Shown piece by piece: positions 15,629 to 24,711 of a stretch of 62,451 nt of DNA (position 1 is its first letter; each line of letters opens with the position of its first letter). Position numbers and translations under genes: made by a program. The DNA lies in NCBI GenBank assembly GCA_945949045.1, contig CAMFDG010000009.1, forward strand, positions 1 to 62,451, in the 5' to 3' direction. The notes under the pieces were generated by a model that worked only from the letters and a program-made list of their open reading frames with translations, was not told the origin of the DNA and did no database searches. The stretch comes from an uncultured Lachnospiraceae bacterium. GTDB taxonomy: Bacteria; Bacillota; Clostridia; Lachnospirales; Lachnospiraceae.

Positions 15629-16471
15629 TTGAGAAAGAATAAGGGAATACTAATTATAGTTATTTTTATATTGGCAGTAGGGGTGGTGGCAGCCGGATGC
15701 CGACTGGTAAAGAACTATATAAAAAATGAAAATGGAGAACCGAAGCAGCCGGAAGCGGCTCCGAAATCTACAGCGGAATCAGAAACGAAATCGGCAACAG
15801 AGTCAACAGAAGAATCAGCGGCAGAATCGGGTACGGAACCAACTACAGAACCAACTGCGGAATCTGAGGAAGCATCGGAATTTCATGAATTCTCCAATCA
15901 GGATTTCTACATTTCCGAAATCCCGGATGAAATCTTTGGAAAAATGCAGGGCAAGTCTTACAAGGAAAACTGTACGGTGCCACGGGAAGATCTTCGTTAT
16001 CTACATGTGCTGCACATGGGGATTGACGGGCAGACAAAGGAAGGTGAGCTGGTGGTGAATAAAGCCATCGCCGATGATGTCCTTGCAATCTTCGAGGAAT
16101 TGTATCAGGCGGATTATCCAATTGAGAAAGTGCGCCTGGTGGATGAATATGATGCAGACGATGAGGCTTCCATGAGAGACAACAATTCCTCCGCTTTTAA
16201 TTTCCGCTTTATTTCTCATACGACAAAAGTATCGAAGCATGGGTTGGGGATGGCGGTGGACATTAATCCCCTTTATAATCCGTATGTGAAGACGGTGAAG
16301 GGAAAAGCTTCCATTGAACCTGCCAATGCCAACGCATATGTGGACAGAAGCGAGGATATTCCATACAAGATCGACCACGATGATCTGTGTTACAAGCTTT
16401 TTACAAAGTATGGATTTACCTGGGGTGGGGATTGGGAACATTCCAAAGATTATCAGCATTTTGAGAGATGA
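15629..16471 (+). CDS. M15 family (VanY-like) D-Ala-D-Ala carboxypeptidase
   Basis: A 280-residue exported protein. An N-terminal hydrophobic segment (GILIIVIFILAVGVVAAGC) acts as membrane anchor or lipoprotein signal, with VAAGC as a weak lipobox. A low-complexity Ser/Thr/Glu linker spans about residues 38-85. The catalytic domain belongs to peptidase M15: SKHGLGMAVDINP (zinc His and Asp, S-x-H-x-x-G-x-A-x-D) and GFTWGGDWEHSKDYQHFE (catalytic Glu/His, W-x-x-D-x-x-H-F). It trims peptidoglycan stem peptides or cross-links outside the cell. The start is TTG at 15629, chosen because AAGGAG lies six bases upstream. Confidence 0.88.
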   Translation: MRKNKGILIIVIFILAVGVVAAGCRLVKNYIKNENGEPKQPEAAPKSTAESETKSATESTEESAAESGTEPTTEPTAESEEASEFHEFSNQDFYISEIPDEIFGKMQGKSYKENCTVPREDLRYLHVLHMGIDGQTKEGELVVNKAIADDVLAIFEELYQADYPIEKVRLVDEYDADDEASMRDNNSSAFNFRFISHTTKVSKHGLGMAVDINPLYNPYVKTVKGKASIEPANANAYVDRSEDIPYKIDHDDLCYKLFTKYGFTWGGDWEHSKDYQHFER

Positions 16472-16521
16472 TTTGAACTGCTTGATAAAATGATAATAGT
16501 TTGATTTAATTTGAAGAGCAC

Positions 16522-16550
16522 TTGCAAAAATAGAATAAATTTGGTATGAT
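16522..16550 (+). promoter_or_regulatory. Promoter of a possible small transcript
   Basis: TTGCAA (16522-16527) and TATGAT (16545-16550) with a 17 bp spacer. No open frame follows; transcription would run into a GC-rich hairpin at about 16606. Confidence 0.55.
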
Positions 16551-16555
16551 TCAAA

Positions 16556-16630
16556 CAGAATATACAGAGAATACTGGTCGGGGTAAATACTCTTTGGACC
16601 ACCGAAGGCGGGAGGATTTCCCGCCATTTC
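16556..16630 (+). ncRNA. Candidate small RNA with terminator
   Basis: The transcript predicted from the 16522 promoter would be about 75 nt. It holds a stem TGGTC/GGACCA around GGGGTAAATACTCTTT (about 16575-16601) and ends in GGCGGGAGGATTTCCCGCC followed by ATTTC, a terminator-like hairpin with a weak T-tract. I recognise no family. It might instead be the end of the M15 gene transcript. Confidence 0.3.
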
Positions 16631-16635
16631 TAATT

Positions 16636-16799
16636 ATATGATATGATATGATACAAGGGTCAAAAGGTCAGAACTCGTTCCTGCTTGCAGGATAAGAGCT
16701 CTGACTTGTTGACCCGCACACACATGAGGACTGTCATCAATCTTTGATTGATGCCCCTGTGATTTTCCTTGGAAAATCAACGGATTCCGAATGTGTGTA
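16636..16799 (-). repeat. Family D element copy 2 (reverse, truncated)
   Basis: It reads as the reverse complement of the right two thirds of copy 1. Shared blocks include TTGTTGACCCGCACACACAT, GAGGACTGTCATCAATC and GATTTTCCTTGGAAAATCAA, ending at AATGTGTGTAG where the GAATTGC hairpin should follow. An extra hairpin GTCAGAACTC...GAGCTCTGAC around TTCCTGCTTGCAGGATAA lies at its left end, and the same hairpin occurs alone at 38569. The rest of the 16472-16882 gap holds only the promoter and hairpin listed separately. Confidence 0.75.
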
Positions 16800-16882
16800 G
16801 TCTTGCGGGGCGCGGACTTGGATATAGATCTGCATAGTTACCCTTAAAGAAAGTCAGACTATGGAATGAAGGAGGCACGCAG

Positions 16883-17434
16883 ATGGAAATACTTGATGTG
16901 GTAGACGACAGCGGAAAGCCTACAGGAGAGACGATAGAGCGGGAGGAGGCCCACCGGGAGGGGGTGCAGCACCGCACTGCCCATGTGTGGATTGCAAGAA
17001 ACAAGAATGGGAGGATACAGCTCCTTTTGCAGAAACGATGTATGCAGAAGGATTCTTTCCCGGGATGCTATGATATTTCCAGCGCCGGGCATATACCGGC
17101 CGGGGTCGATTATGTGGCATCTGCGTTAAGAGAACTTGATGAGGAGCTGGGAGTGAAGGTAAAGGCGGAGGACCTCATTGACTGTGGTCAGTTGAAAAAC
17201 CAGGTGGATTCGGAGTTCCACAAGACACCGTATCACGATCACCAGATATGCCGGGTTTTTCTGCTGTGGCTGGACTGGGAGGAAGACGCTTTTACCCTTC
17301 AGGAGGAGGAAATCGAGAGTGTGCGCTGGATGGACTATGCCCAGTGTCGTGGGATGGTTGCCGCGGATACAATGCCCAATTGCATTATTATGGAAGAACT
17401 GGACATGCTGGAGGAGCATTTTCATGATTTTTGA
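16883..17434 (+). CDS. NUDIX hydrolase (Idi-like group)
   Basis: A 183-residue NUDIX protein of the group resembling isopentenyl-diphosphate isomerase: ILDVVDDSGKPTGETIEREE at the N-terminus, HRTAHVWIARN, and LLLQKRCMQKDSFPGCYDIS. The Nudix box is GHIPAGVDYVASALRELDEE followed by LGV. It keeps the catalytic RELxEE but has valine where the first conserved glutamate usually stands, which also occurs in this subgroup as far as I recall. The substrate is a nucleoside-diphosphate-linked compound of unknown identity. It overlaps the start of tatD by 11 bp, so the two genes form an operon. Confidence 0.88.
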   Translation: MEILDVVDDSGKPTGETIEREEAHREGVQHRTAHVWIARNKNGRIQLLLQKRCMQKDSFPGCYDISSAGHIPAGVDYVASALRELDEELGVKVKAEDLIDCGQLKNQVDSEFHKTPYHDHQICRVFLLWLDWEEDAFTLQEEEIESVRWMDYAQCRGMVAADTMPNCIIMEELDMLEEHFHDF

Positions 17435-18203
17435 AACGCACGCACACTATAATGACAGCAAATACGATATGGATCGGGAGGCCCTGCTTTTGGATTTGCC
17501 GAAAAGCGGGGTCTCTCCGGTCATCAATGTAGGGGATTCCATTGGTTCAACGGAGCCGGTGCTTGCGCTGACAGAAAAGTATCCGTATATTTATGCGGCC
17601 CTTGGCGTACATCCCAGTGAGATCAGCGGATTGAACGAGGAGACCTTTGCCTGGCTCTCGGAGCAGATGAAGCAGGACAAGGTAGTTGCAGTGGGAGAAA
17701 TCGGATTGGATTACTATTGGGATAAGGAACCGGACGTGCAGGAAAAGCAGAGGTATTGGTTCCGGCGGCAGCTGGCACTGGCGAAGGAACTGTCTCTTCC
17801 GGTTATCATTCATGCAAGAGATGCCGCAGAGGACACCATGACCATTATGAGGGAAGCATATGCAGATGGAATCGAAGGGGTCATCCACTGTTATTCCTAT
17901 TCCCCGGAGATGGCTCAGGAGTTTGTGCGCATGGGATACTATATTGGGGTTGGCGGAGTCGTTACCTTTAAGAATGCGAAGAAGCTTGTCCGTACCGTGG
18001 AGGAGATTCCTCTTACAAGTATTCTTCTGGAAACGGATTGTCCTTATATGGCGCCGGAGCCCCATCGGGGGACCCGCAATGATTCCCGAAATATTCCTTA
18101 TGTAATTGCAAAAATTGCTGAAATCAAGAGTGTCGCACCGGAGGCTGTGGAGGAGACCACCAGGGAGAATGCGTTCCGGTTGTTTTCTAAGGTGAGGGGT
18201 TAA
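17424..18203 (+). CDS. tatD: TatD family metal-dependent hydrolase
   Basis: A 259-residue TIM-barrel metallohydrolase of the TatD deoxyribonuclease family, involved in DNA fragment processing and quality control. Visible metal-site motifs are ETHAHYNDSKYD (H-x-H at residues 5-7, with the common D replaced by E-T), AVGEIGLDYYWD (Glu near 91), PVIIHARDAAEDT (His), GVIHCYSYSP (His) and LLETDCPYMAPEPHRG (catalytic Asp). Length is typical. The start at 17424 follows GGAGGAG within the NUDIX 3' end. Confidence 0.93.
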   Translation: MIFETHAHYNDSKYDMDREALLLDLPKSGVSPVINVGDSIGSTEPVLALTEKYPYIYAALGVHPSEISGLNEETFAWLSEQMKQDKVVAVGEIGLDYYWDKEPDVQEKQRYWFRRQLALAKELSLPVIIHARDAAEDTMTIMREAYADGIEGVIHCYSYSPEMAQEFVRMGYYIGVGGVVTFKNAKKLVRTVEEIPLTSILLETDCPYMAPEPHRGTRNDSRNIPYVIAKIAEIKSVAPEAVEETTRENAFRLFSKVRG

Positions 18204-18233
18204 TTTGTTGAATGTATTGGAGGGGGAGATACG

Positions 18234-19099
18234 ATGTTGCGCCATTTAATTCTGGTGAATTATGCAACGGTTACACTTATGGTCTGTCTGTTACTTTTTA
18301 TCATTAGCAACAGCTATTTTGAAAAGCAGATCAGGAGATTGTTTTTGCTGGCATGTCTGCTGGTGTTATGTCTTGTCATCGTTGACTCGGTAGAGTATTG
18401 GACGGCGACTTTTGATCATGCAACAAGCCTTAGAATATGGATGTCGGCCATTGGATATAGTATCAGACCTGCCAACATTTTTATTGTCATTTTGTTGCTG
18501 CTACGGCAGAGAAAAAAGAAACTGGTATGGCTGAGCATACCGCTTTACATAAATGCGCTGCTGGGATTTTCTGCTTTATTTACAGATATCGCATATTCTT
18601 ATTCGGCAGACAATCAGTTTGTGCGAGGCCCTTTGGGTTATTTTGCTTTTGTGACAAGTGGATTTTACGCAGTGGTTTAAGAGATCCCATGACGAAGGCG
18701 CTGAATCGCAGGTGCTTTTTTCTGGATGCGGAGAAACATGCAGCCAGCCTGAGCGCTGTTTTGTCCATTGACGTGAATGATCTGAAGCAATGGAACGACG
18801 GGCATGGACATGCAAAGGGGGATGATGCGATTTGTACCCTCGTACATTGTGTTCAGAAAGTAATTCCGAAGGCCTGCTATCTTTATCGTACCGGAGGAGA
18901 TGAGTTTATGATTCTCTGTTTTAATAAGGAGAAGGAGACGGTAGAGCAGCTCCTTATGGATATTAGGAGAGAACTTGCCCCGACACCGTATTCCTGCGCC
19001 ATTGGGATGGCTTATCGTGACCGGGATCAGGAGTTTAACCAGTTGTGTCTGCAGGCGGACAGCGAAATGTACGAGGATAAAAGAAAATATCATAGCTAG
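18234..19099 (+). pseudogene. GGDEF diguanylate cyclase, broken by internal deletion
   Basis: The first frame (18234-18680, 148 codons) encodes about five membrane helices of a sensor domain and ends at TAA. The second frame, readable from about 18684, begins RDPMTKALNRRCFF and contains a full GGDEF domain (SIDVNDLKQWNDGHGHAKGD, then YRTGGDEFMILCF and SCAIGMAYRD). Intact relatives have one or two more membrane helices and a linker between these parts, so some tens of codons have been lost with a frame change. The catalytic GGDEF signature is intact, but the protein cannot be made as one chain. An intact GGDEF gene lies at 34233. Confidence 0.8.
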
Positions 19100-19176
19100 A
19101 CATATTGATATTTTACCGTTATACTAAGGGATAGTGATATCGTGTTTACATTTTAGGAAAAGGAGAAGGAAGTTAC

Positions 19177-20544
19177 ATGAGTGAGAAGATTCCGTATAAG
19201 ATTTATTTGTCCGAGAGTGAGATGCCAAAAGACTGGTATAATGTCCGGGCAGATATGAAGAACAAGCCGGCGCCGCTTTTGAATCCGGCAACCCATGAGC
19301 CGATGAAGCCGGAGGAGTTGGAACAGGTATTTTGTAAGGAGTTGGTGAAGCAGGAGCTGGATAACGATGACCGCCTGATTCCGATTCCGGAGGAGATCCA
19401 GGAATTCTATAAGATGTACCGTCCGGCACCATTGGTGCGTGCATACTGTCTGGAGAAAAAGCTGGGTACACCGGCCAAGATTTATTATAAGTTTGAGGGA
19501 AATAATACCAGTGGAAGCCACAAGTTAAACTCTGCCATTGCACAGGCATATTACGCAAAGAAACAGGGGCTTAAGGGTGTGACTACAGAGACCGGAGCTG
19601 GCCAATGGGGGACTGCATTGTCCATGGCATGCTCCTACTTTGATCTGGACTGCAAGGTCTTCATGGTGAAATGCTCCTATGAACAGAAGCCTTTCCGCCG
19701 CGAAGTGATGCGTACCTATGGTGCCAGTGTGACACCGTCACCTTCCGAGACAACGGAGGTGGGGAAGAAGATTTTAGCGGAGCATCCGGGAACTACCGGA
19801 AGTCTTGGCTGTGCCATTTCCGAGGCGGTGGAGGTTGCCACACATACCGACGGATACCGTTATGTTTTGGGAAGCGTGCTCAATCAGGTGCTGCTTCACC
19901 AGTCCATTATCGGTGTGGAGACAAAGATCGCCATGGATAAGTACGGCATCAAGCCGGACATCATCATCGGATGCGCCGGAGGCGGTTCCAATCTCGGCGG
20001 TCTGATTTCCCCGTTTATGGGAGAAAAGCTGCGTGGGGAGGCTGACTATCACTTTATTGCCGTTGAGCCTGCCTCCTGCCCGAGTCTGACGAGAGGCCGC
20101 TATGCATACGATTTCTGCGATACCGGTATGGTATGTCCGCTGGCCAAGATGTATACCTTAGGAAGCGGATTCATTCCATCCCCGAATCACGCGGGAGGAC
20201 TTCGTTATCATGGTATGAGTTCCATTCTGTCCCAGTTATATGATGACGGATATATAGAGGCACGTGCTGTGGAGCAGACTTCTGTCTTCGCGGCTGCAGA
20301 GCAGTTTGCAAGAGTGGAGGGAATTCTTCCGGCACCGGAGAGCAGTCATGCCATCCGCGTTGCCATTGATGAGGCATTGAAGTGCAAGGAGACCGGCGAG
20401 GAGAAGACCATTCTCTTCGGACTGACCGGAACCGGCTATTTTGATATGGTAGCTTACGAGAAGTACCACAACGGTGAGATGAGCGATTATATCCCCACGG
20501 ATGCAGACCTGCAGGTGGGATTCGATGGATTACCGCAGATCTGA
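19177..20544 (+). CDS. trpB2: TrpB2-type tryptophan synthase beta chain
   Basis: A 455-residue PLP enzyme of the TrpB2 branch, longer than classical TrpB. The PLP lysine is in NTSGSHKLNSAIAQAYYAKK (about residues 109-128). ETGAGQWGTALSMAC follows, and CAGGGSNLGG is the phosphate loop. The C-terminal GLTGTGYFDMVAY is typical. TrpB2 condenses indole with serine, or phosphoserine in some lineages, to give tryptophan. No trpA or other trp gene is nearby, so it probably salvages free indole. It starts after AAAAGGAGAAGG. A MATE transporter gene follows after 69 bp. Confidence 0.93.
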   Translation: MSEKIPYKIYLSESEMPKDWYNVRADMKNKPAPLLNPATHEPMKPEELEQVFCKELVKQELDNDDRLIPIPEEIQEFYKMYRPAPLVRAYCLEKKLGTPAKIYYKFEGNNTSGSHKLNSAIAQAYYAKKQGLKGVTTETGAGQWGTALSMACSYFDLDCKVFMVKCSYEQKPFRREVMRTYGASVTPSPSETTEVGKKILAEHPGTTGSLGCAISEAVEVATHTDGYRYVLGSVLNQVLLHQSIIGVETKIAMDKYGIKPDIIIGCAGGGSNLGGLISPFMGEKLRGEADYHFIAVEPASCPSLTRGRYAYDFCDTGMVCPLAKMYTLGSGFIPSPNHAGGLRYHGMSSILSQLYDDGYIEARAVEQTSVFAAAEQFARVEGILPAPESSHAIRVAIDEALKCKETGEEKTILFGLTGTGYFDMVAYEKYHNGEMSDYIPTDADLQVGFDGLPQI

Positions 20545-20613
20545 TATATAATTGCAGCTGCTCGGACAGAGCGCTTCTCCATATGAGTAAAGTTCTCAAT
20601 AGGAATTAATATC

Positions 20614-21993
20614 ATGAGTACTATTAATCAGACAAATACAAGGATTTACAAACGGGCACTGCTTCTGGCAGTGCCCATGATGATACAAAACGGAATAACG
20701 AATGCGGTCGTCCTGGTGGATAACCTGATGGTGGGAAGCCTGGGGACTGAGAGCATGACAGCGGTCGCTATTGTTGGACAGCTGTTTTTTGTGTTTAATC
20801 TGGCGGTTTTCGGAGGGCTTTCCGGCCCTGGAATTTATGGGGCCCAATATTATGGGCGCGGTGATACCGAGGGGGTAAGGAATATTTTCCGTCTGAAGTG
20901 GTGGATCGGTCTTTTCTGTGTCATAGCGGGAACACTGGTCTTTGTGTTTGGCGGAAATGCACTGATTTCCCTTTATCTGCGGGGAGAGGGAAATGGGATT
21001 GATGCCGGACTTACACTGGCATTGGGCAGGGGGTATATGCTGATTATGCTTGCGGGCCTTCTGCCTTTTGGCATCACGCAGGTGTACTCCTCCAGCTTAC
21101 GCGAGACGGGGGAGAGTGTCAAACCTATGATTGCAGGCATTTCGGCGGTAGTGACGGATGTGGTGTTCAATTATCTTCTCATTTTCGGTAAGCTTGGACT
21201 GCCGAGGCTGGGGGTAAAAGGTGCGGCAGTTGCAACCGTTCTTTCCCGTTTTGTGGAAATGGCAGTTATTGTTGTGCTGGCACATAAAAATACAGCGGAG
21301 CATAAGTTTCTGCAGCATGTATACCATACGATGCGGGTGCCGGTTGCGGTATTAAAGCCGTCCCTTCAGAAAGGTTTTCCGATTTTTCTGAATGAATTTA
21401 TGTGGTCCGGGGGGATTGCAGTGCTGACGCAGTGCTATTCCATCCGCGGATTAAATGTCGTGGCAGGGCTGAATATCTCCAATGCCATCTGCAATATGTT
21501 AAATGTTGTTTTCGTGGCTCTGGGAAATGCGGTTGGGATTGTCATCGGACAGATGCTGGGTGCGCGGCAGTTTGAAGAGGCGAAAAAATCGTCTGTCCGG
21601 CTGATGTGGTTTTCGGGAGCCGTCAGCGCCGTGGTAGCTGTGTTGCTCTTTGCACTTTCCGGGGTCTTTCCGCTGGCTTACGATACTACGGCACAGGTGC
21701 GGCAGTACGGGCAGTATTTCATTATGATTACGGCTGCCTTTTTCCCACTGCAGGCCTTTTTAAATGCGCTGTATTTCACCCTGCGATCGGGGGGAAGAAC
21801 GGTCATTACCTTTATGTTTGACAGTTGTTATACCTGGGTGGTCAGTGTATCGGCGGCCTATATCCTGTGTACGTATACAAATGTTCCGATTCTTGGAATC
21901 TATACCATTGTACAATCGTTGGATTTTATCAAAGTGATCGTTGGATATGGGCTGATAAAAAAAGGGGTTTGGATTACAAGCCTTGTAGAATAG
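20614..21993 (+). CDS. MATE family efflux transporter
   Basis: A 459-residue membrane protein with twelve predicted helices in two six-helix halves, the MATE (NorM/DinF-type) plan. It opens with LLLAVPMMIQNGITNAVVLV and LMVGSLGTESMTAVAIVGQ. The second half has FPIFLNEFMWSGGIAVLTQC and GLNISNAICNMLNVVFVALG. Family members export cationic drugs or metabolites using Na+ or H+ gradients; the substrate is unknown. The MFS gene starts 29 bp downstream on the same strand, so the two exporters may be expressed together. Confidence 0.9.
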   Translation: MSTINQTNTRIYKRALLLAVPMMIQNGITNAVVLVDNLMVGSLGTESMTAVAIVGQLFFVFNLAVFGGLSGPGIYGAQYYGRGDTEGVRNIFRLKWWIGLFCVIAGTLVFVFGGNALISLYLRGEGNGIDAGLTLALGRGYMLIMLAGLLPFGITQVYSSSLRETGESVKPMIAGISAVVTDVVFNYLLIFGKLGLPRLGVKGAAVATVLSRFVEMAVIVVLAHKNTAEHKFLQHVYHTMRVPVAVLKPSLQKGFPIFLNEFMWSGGIAVLTQCYSIRGLNVVAGLNISNAICNMLNVVFVALGNAVGIVIGQMLGARQFEEAKKSSVRLMWFSGAVSAVVAVLLFALSGVFPLAYDTTAQVRQYGQYFIMITAAFFPLQAFLNALYFTLRSGGRTVITFMFDSCYTWVVSVSAAYILCTYTNVPILGIYTIVQSLDFIKVIVGYGLIKKGVWITSLVE

Positions 21994-22022
21994 CTGTTTT
22001 GAACGAAGTGTAGAGGTGAGAA

Positions 22023-23198
22023 ATGTTTTCGATTTTACTGGCAATTATCTATCTTGCATTTATCAGCCTGGGGCTGCCGGATTCTCTTCTGGGATCCGCA
22101 TGGCCGGTGATGTACCGGGATTTGAATGCTCCGATCTCCTGCGCCGGAATGATTTCCATGACGATTGCGGCGGGGACGATCCTCTCGAGCCTGTTTTCGG
22201 ACAAATTAACAAGAAAATTAGGACCCGGGCGGGTCACGGCATTCAGTGTGCTTCTGACTGCCCTTGCGTTATTTGGCTTCTCCGTTTCAAGATCGGTTGT
22301 TCTGCTGTTCCTGCTGGCTGTCCCCTATGGATTGGGAGCGGGAGCAATCGATGCTGCGCTAAATAACTATGTTGCTCTGCATTACAGCAGCAGGCATATG
22401 AACTGGCTGCATTGTTTCTGGGGAGTCGGCGCATCCATAAGCCCCTATATTATGGGATATGCGATCGGGAGCGGACACGGATGGAGAAAGGGATATGGGA
22501 TTGTTTCTGTGATTCAGATTGTGATTACGGTGATTCTGTTTTTGTCACTGCCGCTCTGGGAGAAAAACGGCCGCAAAGATGAGGGCAGCAGTGGGAAGGA
22601 AGAAGAACACCCAGCAGGTCTGAAGCTGCGTGAGGCATGGAAAATCAAGGGGGTTCCCTTTATTTTGTTTGCATTTTTCGGCTATTGTGCCTTTGAAACC
22701 ACCTGCGGTTTGTGGGCCAGCTCTTATCTGGTAGGTTATCGCGGGCTGGACAGCCAGACGGCGGCCAGAGTTGCAGCCCTTTTCTATTTGGGAATTACCG
22801 TTGGTAGATTTGTCAGCGGATTTGTTGCAGATAAGGCGGGGGACCGTAGAATGATTCGTATTGGCCTGGTGACGGTGACGGCTGGAATTGTGTTGATTGC
22901 GCTGCCGGTTCCTGCCAATATGACGGCCCTGGCAGGACTTGTGATCACAGGAATCGGCGCCGCACCAATCTATCCGGCGATCATTCATGCTACGCCGGAC
23001 AATTTCGGAGAGGAGAATTCCCAGGCAATTATCGGCATCCAGATGGCCAGCGCCTATGTAGGATCAACCTTTATGCCGCCGGTGTTCGGACTGCTTGCCG
23101 AGCATGTTTCCATGGGACTGTACCCGTATTATCTGGCGGCCTTTGTTGTTTTGACCATTTTTATGATTGAAGGGCTGAATCACAGGAAAAAGGGATAG
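22023..23198 (+). CDS. MFS transporter
   Basis: A 391-residue transporter with about twelve membrane helices. The loop 2-3 signature (FSDKLTRKLGPGRVTAFSVL) and its second-half counterpart (GFVADKAGDRRMIRIGLVTV) are those of the major facilitator superfamily. The layout (ISLGLPDSLLGSAWPVMYRD at the start, HCFWGVGASISPYIMG in helix 4-5) resembles the sugar/FucP-like or YbjJ-like group, and the substrate is not determinable. The ATG at 22023 follows GAGGTGAG. An intervening charged loop (GRKDEGSSGKEEEHPAGLKL) joins the halves. Confidence 0.9.
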   Translation: MFSILLAIIYLAFISLGLPDSLLGSAWPVMYRDLNAPISCAGMISMTIAAGTILSSLFSDKLTRKLGPGRVTAFSVLLTALALFGFSVSRSVVLLFLLAVPYGLGAGAIDAALNNYVALHYSSRHMNWLHCFWGVGASISPYIMGYAIGSGHGWRKGYGIVSVIQIVITVILFLSLPLWEKNGRKDEGSSGKEEEHPAGLKLREAWKIKGVPFILFAFFGYCAFETTCGLWASSYLVGYRGLDSQTAARVAALFYLGITVGRFVSGFVADKAGDRRMIRIGLVTVTAGIVLIALPVPANMTALAGLVITGIGAAPIYPAIIHATPDNFGEENSQAIIGIQMASAYVGSTFMPPVFGLLAEHVSMGLYPYYLAAFVVLTIFMIEGLNHRKKG

Positions 23199-23209
23199 AG
23201 CCGGTCATC

Positions 23210-23673
23210 TTATTCGGTGGCGTATGTTAGGATGTCATCCAGAATCGACAGGTATCCCTCCCGGTTGATATGCATGCCTTCAATGGTGTATTCTTTTTTC
23301 AAATTTCCCTCAGTATCGGTGAGAGGCGCATTGACATCAATGTAGCGTGCATGATGTTTCTGCGCTAATTTTATGACTTCGCGGTTGGCGGATGCGATCT
23401 TTGCGTTCGTGCGGATGGCAAGGCATTCCTTCATTTCCGGAGCAGCAGCTTTCGGGTTGACTGGATAGTAGGCCATCAGGTACAGCTCTGCTTCCGGAAG
23501 CTGTTTCCTGATATCGGTTAGAATCCAATCATAATTTTGAATCATCTGCTCTATTGGAATTGCAGGATCGCTGAGATCATTGGTGCCGATATTGATAAAG
23601 ATCCTGCGGTCTTGTTTTGTTCGTGGTACTTTTCAAGTTTTCTGTCTGTTTCTTTTTTCAATTCTGGTGTCAT
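23210..23673 (-). pseudogene. SGNH/GDSL hydrolase, 5'-truncated and frameshifted
   Basis: The 3' part (23210-23545) encodes block III-V of an SGNH esterase/lipase, ending with EYTIEGMHINREGYLSILDD (catalytic Asp/His region as D-x-x-H replaced by G-M-H). Reading upstream gives RRIFINIGTNDLSDPAIP, the block with conserved G-x-N-D, and, after a frame change near 23595, MTPELKKETDRKLEKYHEQN. The N-terminal GDSL block with the catalytic serine is missing. The LysR remnant on the other strand begins just beyond, so a rearrangement probably removed both 5' ends. Confidence 0.75.
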
Positions 23674-23737
23674 CTGGTTTTCCTTCTTTCTTATTTTATG
23701 AGGTGAGTTTCAAAAGAATTTATGTACTCCAAAGAAA

Positions 23738-24194
23738 TTGCGCTGCCATGATAAATATCGGAATGGTTATGGCAGAAAATAAGGTAGATAACATTATGCT
23801 GGCTGTCCCGAAAAACCACCGGTTATTTCGACGGAAGAATATTTTGGCAGCTGATTTATTGGAAGAAAATTTTATCAGCCTGAACGCGTTGTGGTCGCTG
23901 GAGCAAATGATTCAGAAAGCGTGCAGCAGGAAAGGCTTTGCACCCAATGTCCTGATCCGGGTAGATAATCCGGATCTGCTGCGCCGCCTTCTGGTGGAAA
24001 AAATAGGACTTGCCTTTGTCCCTGAGAAAACCTGGGGGAAGTCTTTTTCCAGGGGCGAATTCGATTTGCGTCCGGTAGCGGATCTGTCCATAAAGCGGTA
24101 TGTTTATGTGGTATGGAAGGAGGGATTTGTCCGGGAAAATGTCAGGGAGTGCATTCATTGTATCGAGGATTTTTTCAGTGAGAGCATTTCCTGA
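23738..24194 (+). pseudogene. LysR-type regulator, C-terminal half only
   Basis: Codons from about 23738 encode the second half of a LysR substrate-binding domain: VDNIMLAVPKNHRLFRRKNI, FISLNALWSLEQMIQKAC, VDNPDLLRRLLVEKIGLAFV, ending FVRENVRECIHCIEDFFSES. The N-terminal winged helix-turn-helix and first subdomain are absent. An open frame extends upstream to 23580, but that part is antisense to the GDSL remnant and not LysR-like. It cannot bind DNA as it stands. Confidence 0.75.
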
Positions 24195-24359
24195 TTGCAT
24201 CGATACCTGCGTACGCTTTTTCGTTTCTCTGCAATGTTATGAATTGGTTGATTTCATAAAGTCCGGTTAAATAAAAACAGCTATACCAGCTCTTTCATCA
24301 TGTGTTTTACTTGGTTATGGGGTTCTACAATTATAAATGAATTCTATTGAGAGAGAAAA

Positions 24360-24690
24360 TAGGGGTGAAAATCATAAAAGTCAAAAATCGTCCGTACGAA
24401 ATAGAGGAATGGTACGGGTGAAAAACGCAAAAACTGAAAATCGCCCGTACGAAATAGAGGAATGGTACGGGTGAAAAACGCAAAAGTCGAAAACACCCGT
24501 GCGCAGGGGAGAGATGGTACGGGTGAAAAACGCAAAAGTCAAAGAACACCCGTGCGCAGGGGAGAGATGGTACGGGTGAAAAACACAAAAGGCGAAAATC
24601 ACTCGTATGAAGGAGAGAAATAGTACGGGTGAAAAACGCCAAGGTCAAAAATCGCCCGTACAAAAGGCAAAATGATACGGACGAAAACAA
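24360..24690. repeat. Hairpin array A3 (family A, seven units)
   Basis: Seven units start near 24360, 24413, 24466, 24518, 24571, 24624 and 24676 (spacing 52-53 bp). Cores read TACGGGTGAAAAACGCAAAA then a variable middle and (T)C(A/G)CCCGT(A/G). Spacers come in groups: CGAAATAGAGGAATGG (units 1-2), GCGCAGGGGAGAGATGG (units 3-4), then two diverged ones. The last unit is degenerate and runs into the ribosome site of the truncated GNAT gene at 24712. An open frame on the minus strand across the array is an artefact, since its units do not keep a constant multiple of three. Between 24195 and 24360 I see nothing else. Confidence 0.93.
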
Positions 24691-24711
24691 CAATCATAGG
24701 AGAATGTGAGA

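Noticed and set aside
15844-15900. Repeated GAACCAACT-type tract as a DNA repeat element
   Set aside because: It is the low-complexity Ser/Thr/Glu linker of the M15 peptidase in frame, common in exported proteins.
16976-17150. Inactivated NUDIX enzyme because the first box Glu is Val
   Set aside because: The catalytic RELxEE is intact and the Idi-like subgroup tolerates change at that position as far as I know, so I do not call it dead.
24331-24693. Minus-strand repeat protein of about 120 residues
   Set aside because: The peptide repeats (F-H-P-Y-H, F-S-P-V-P) are array A3 read in changing frames. Unit lengths of 52-53 bp are not multiples of three and there is no ribosome site.
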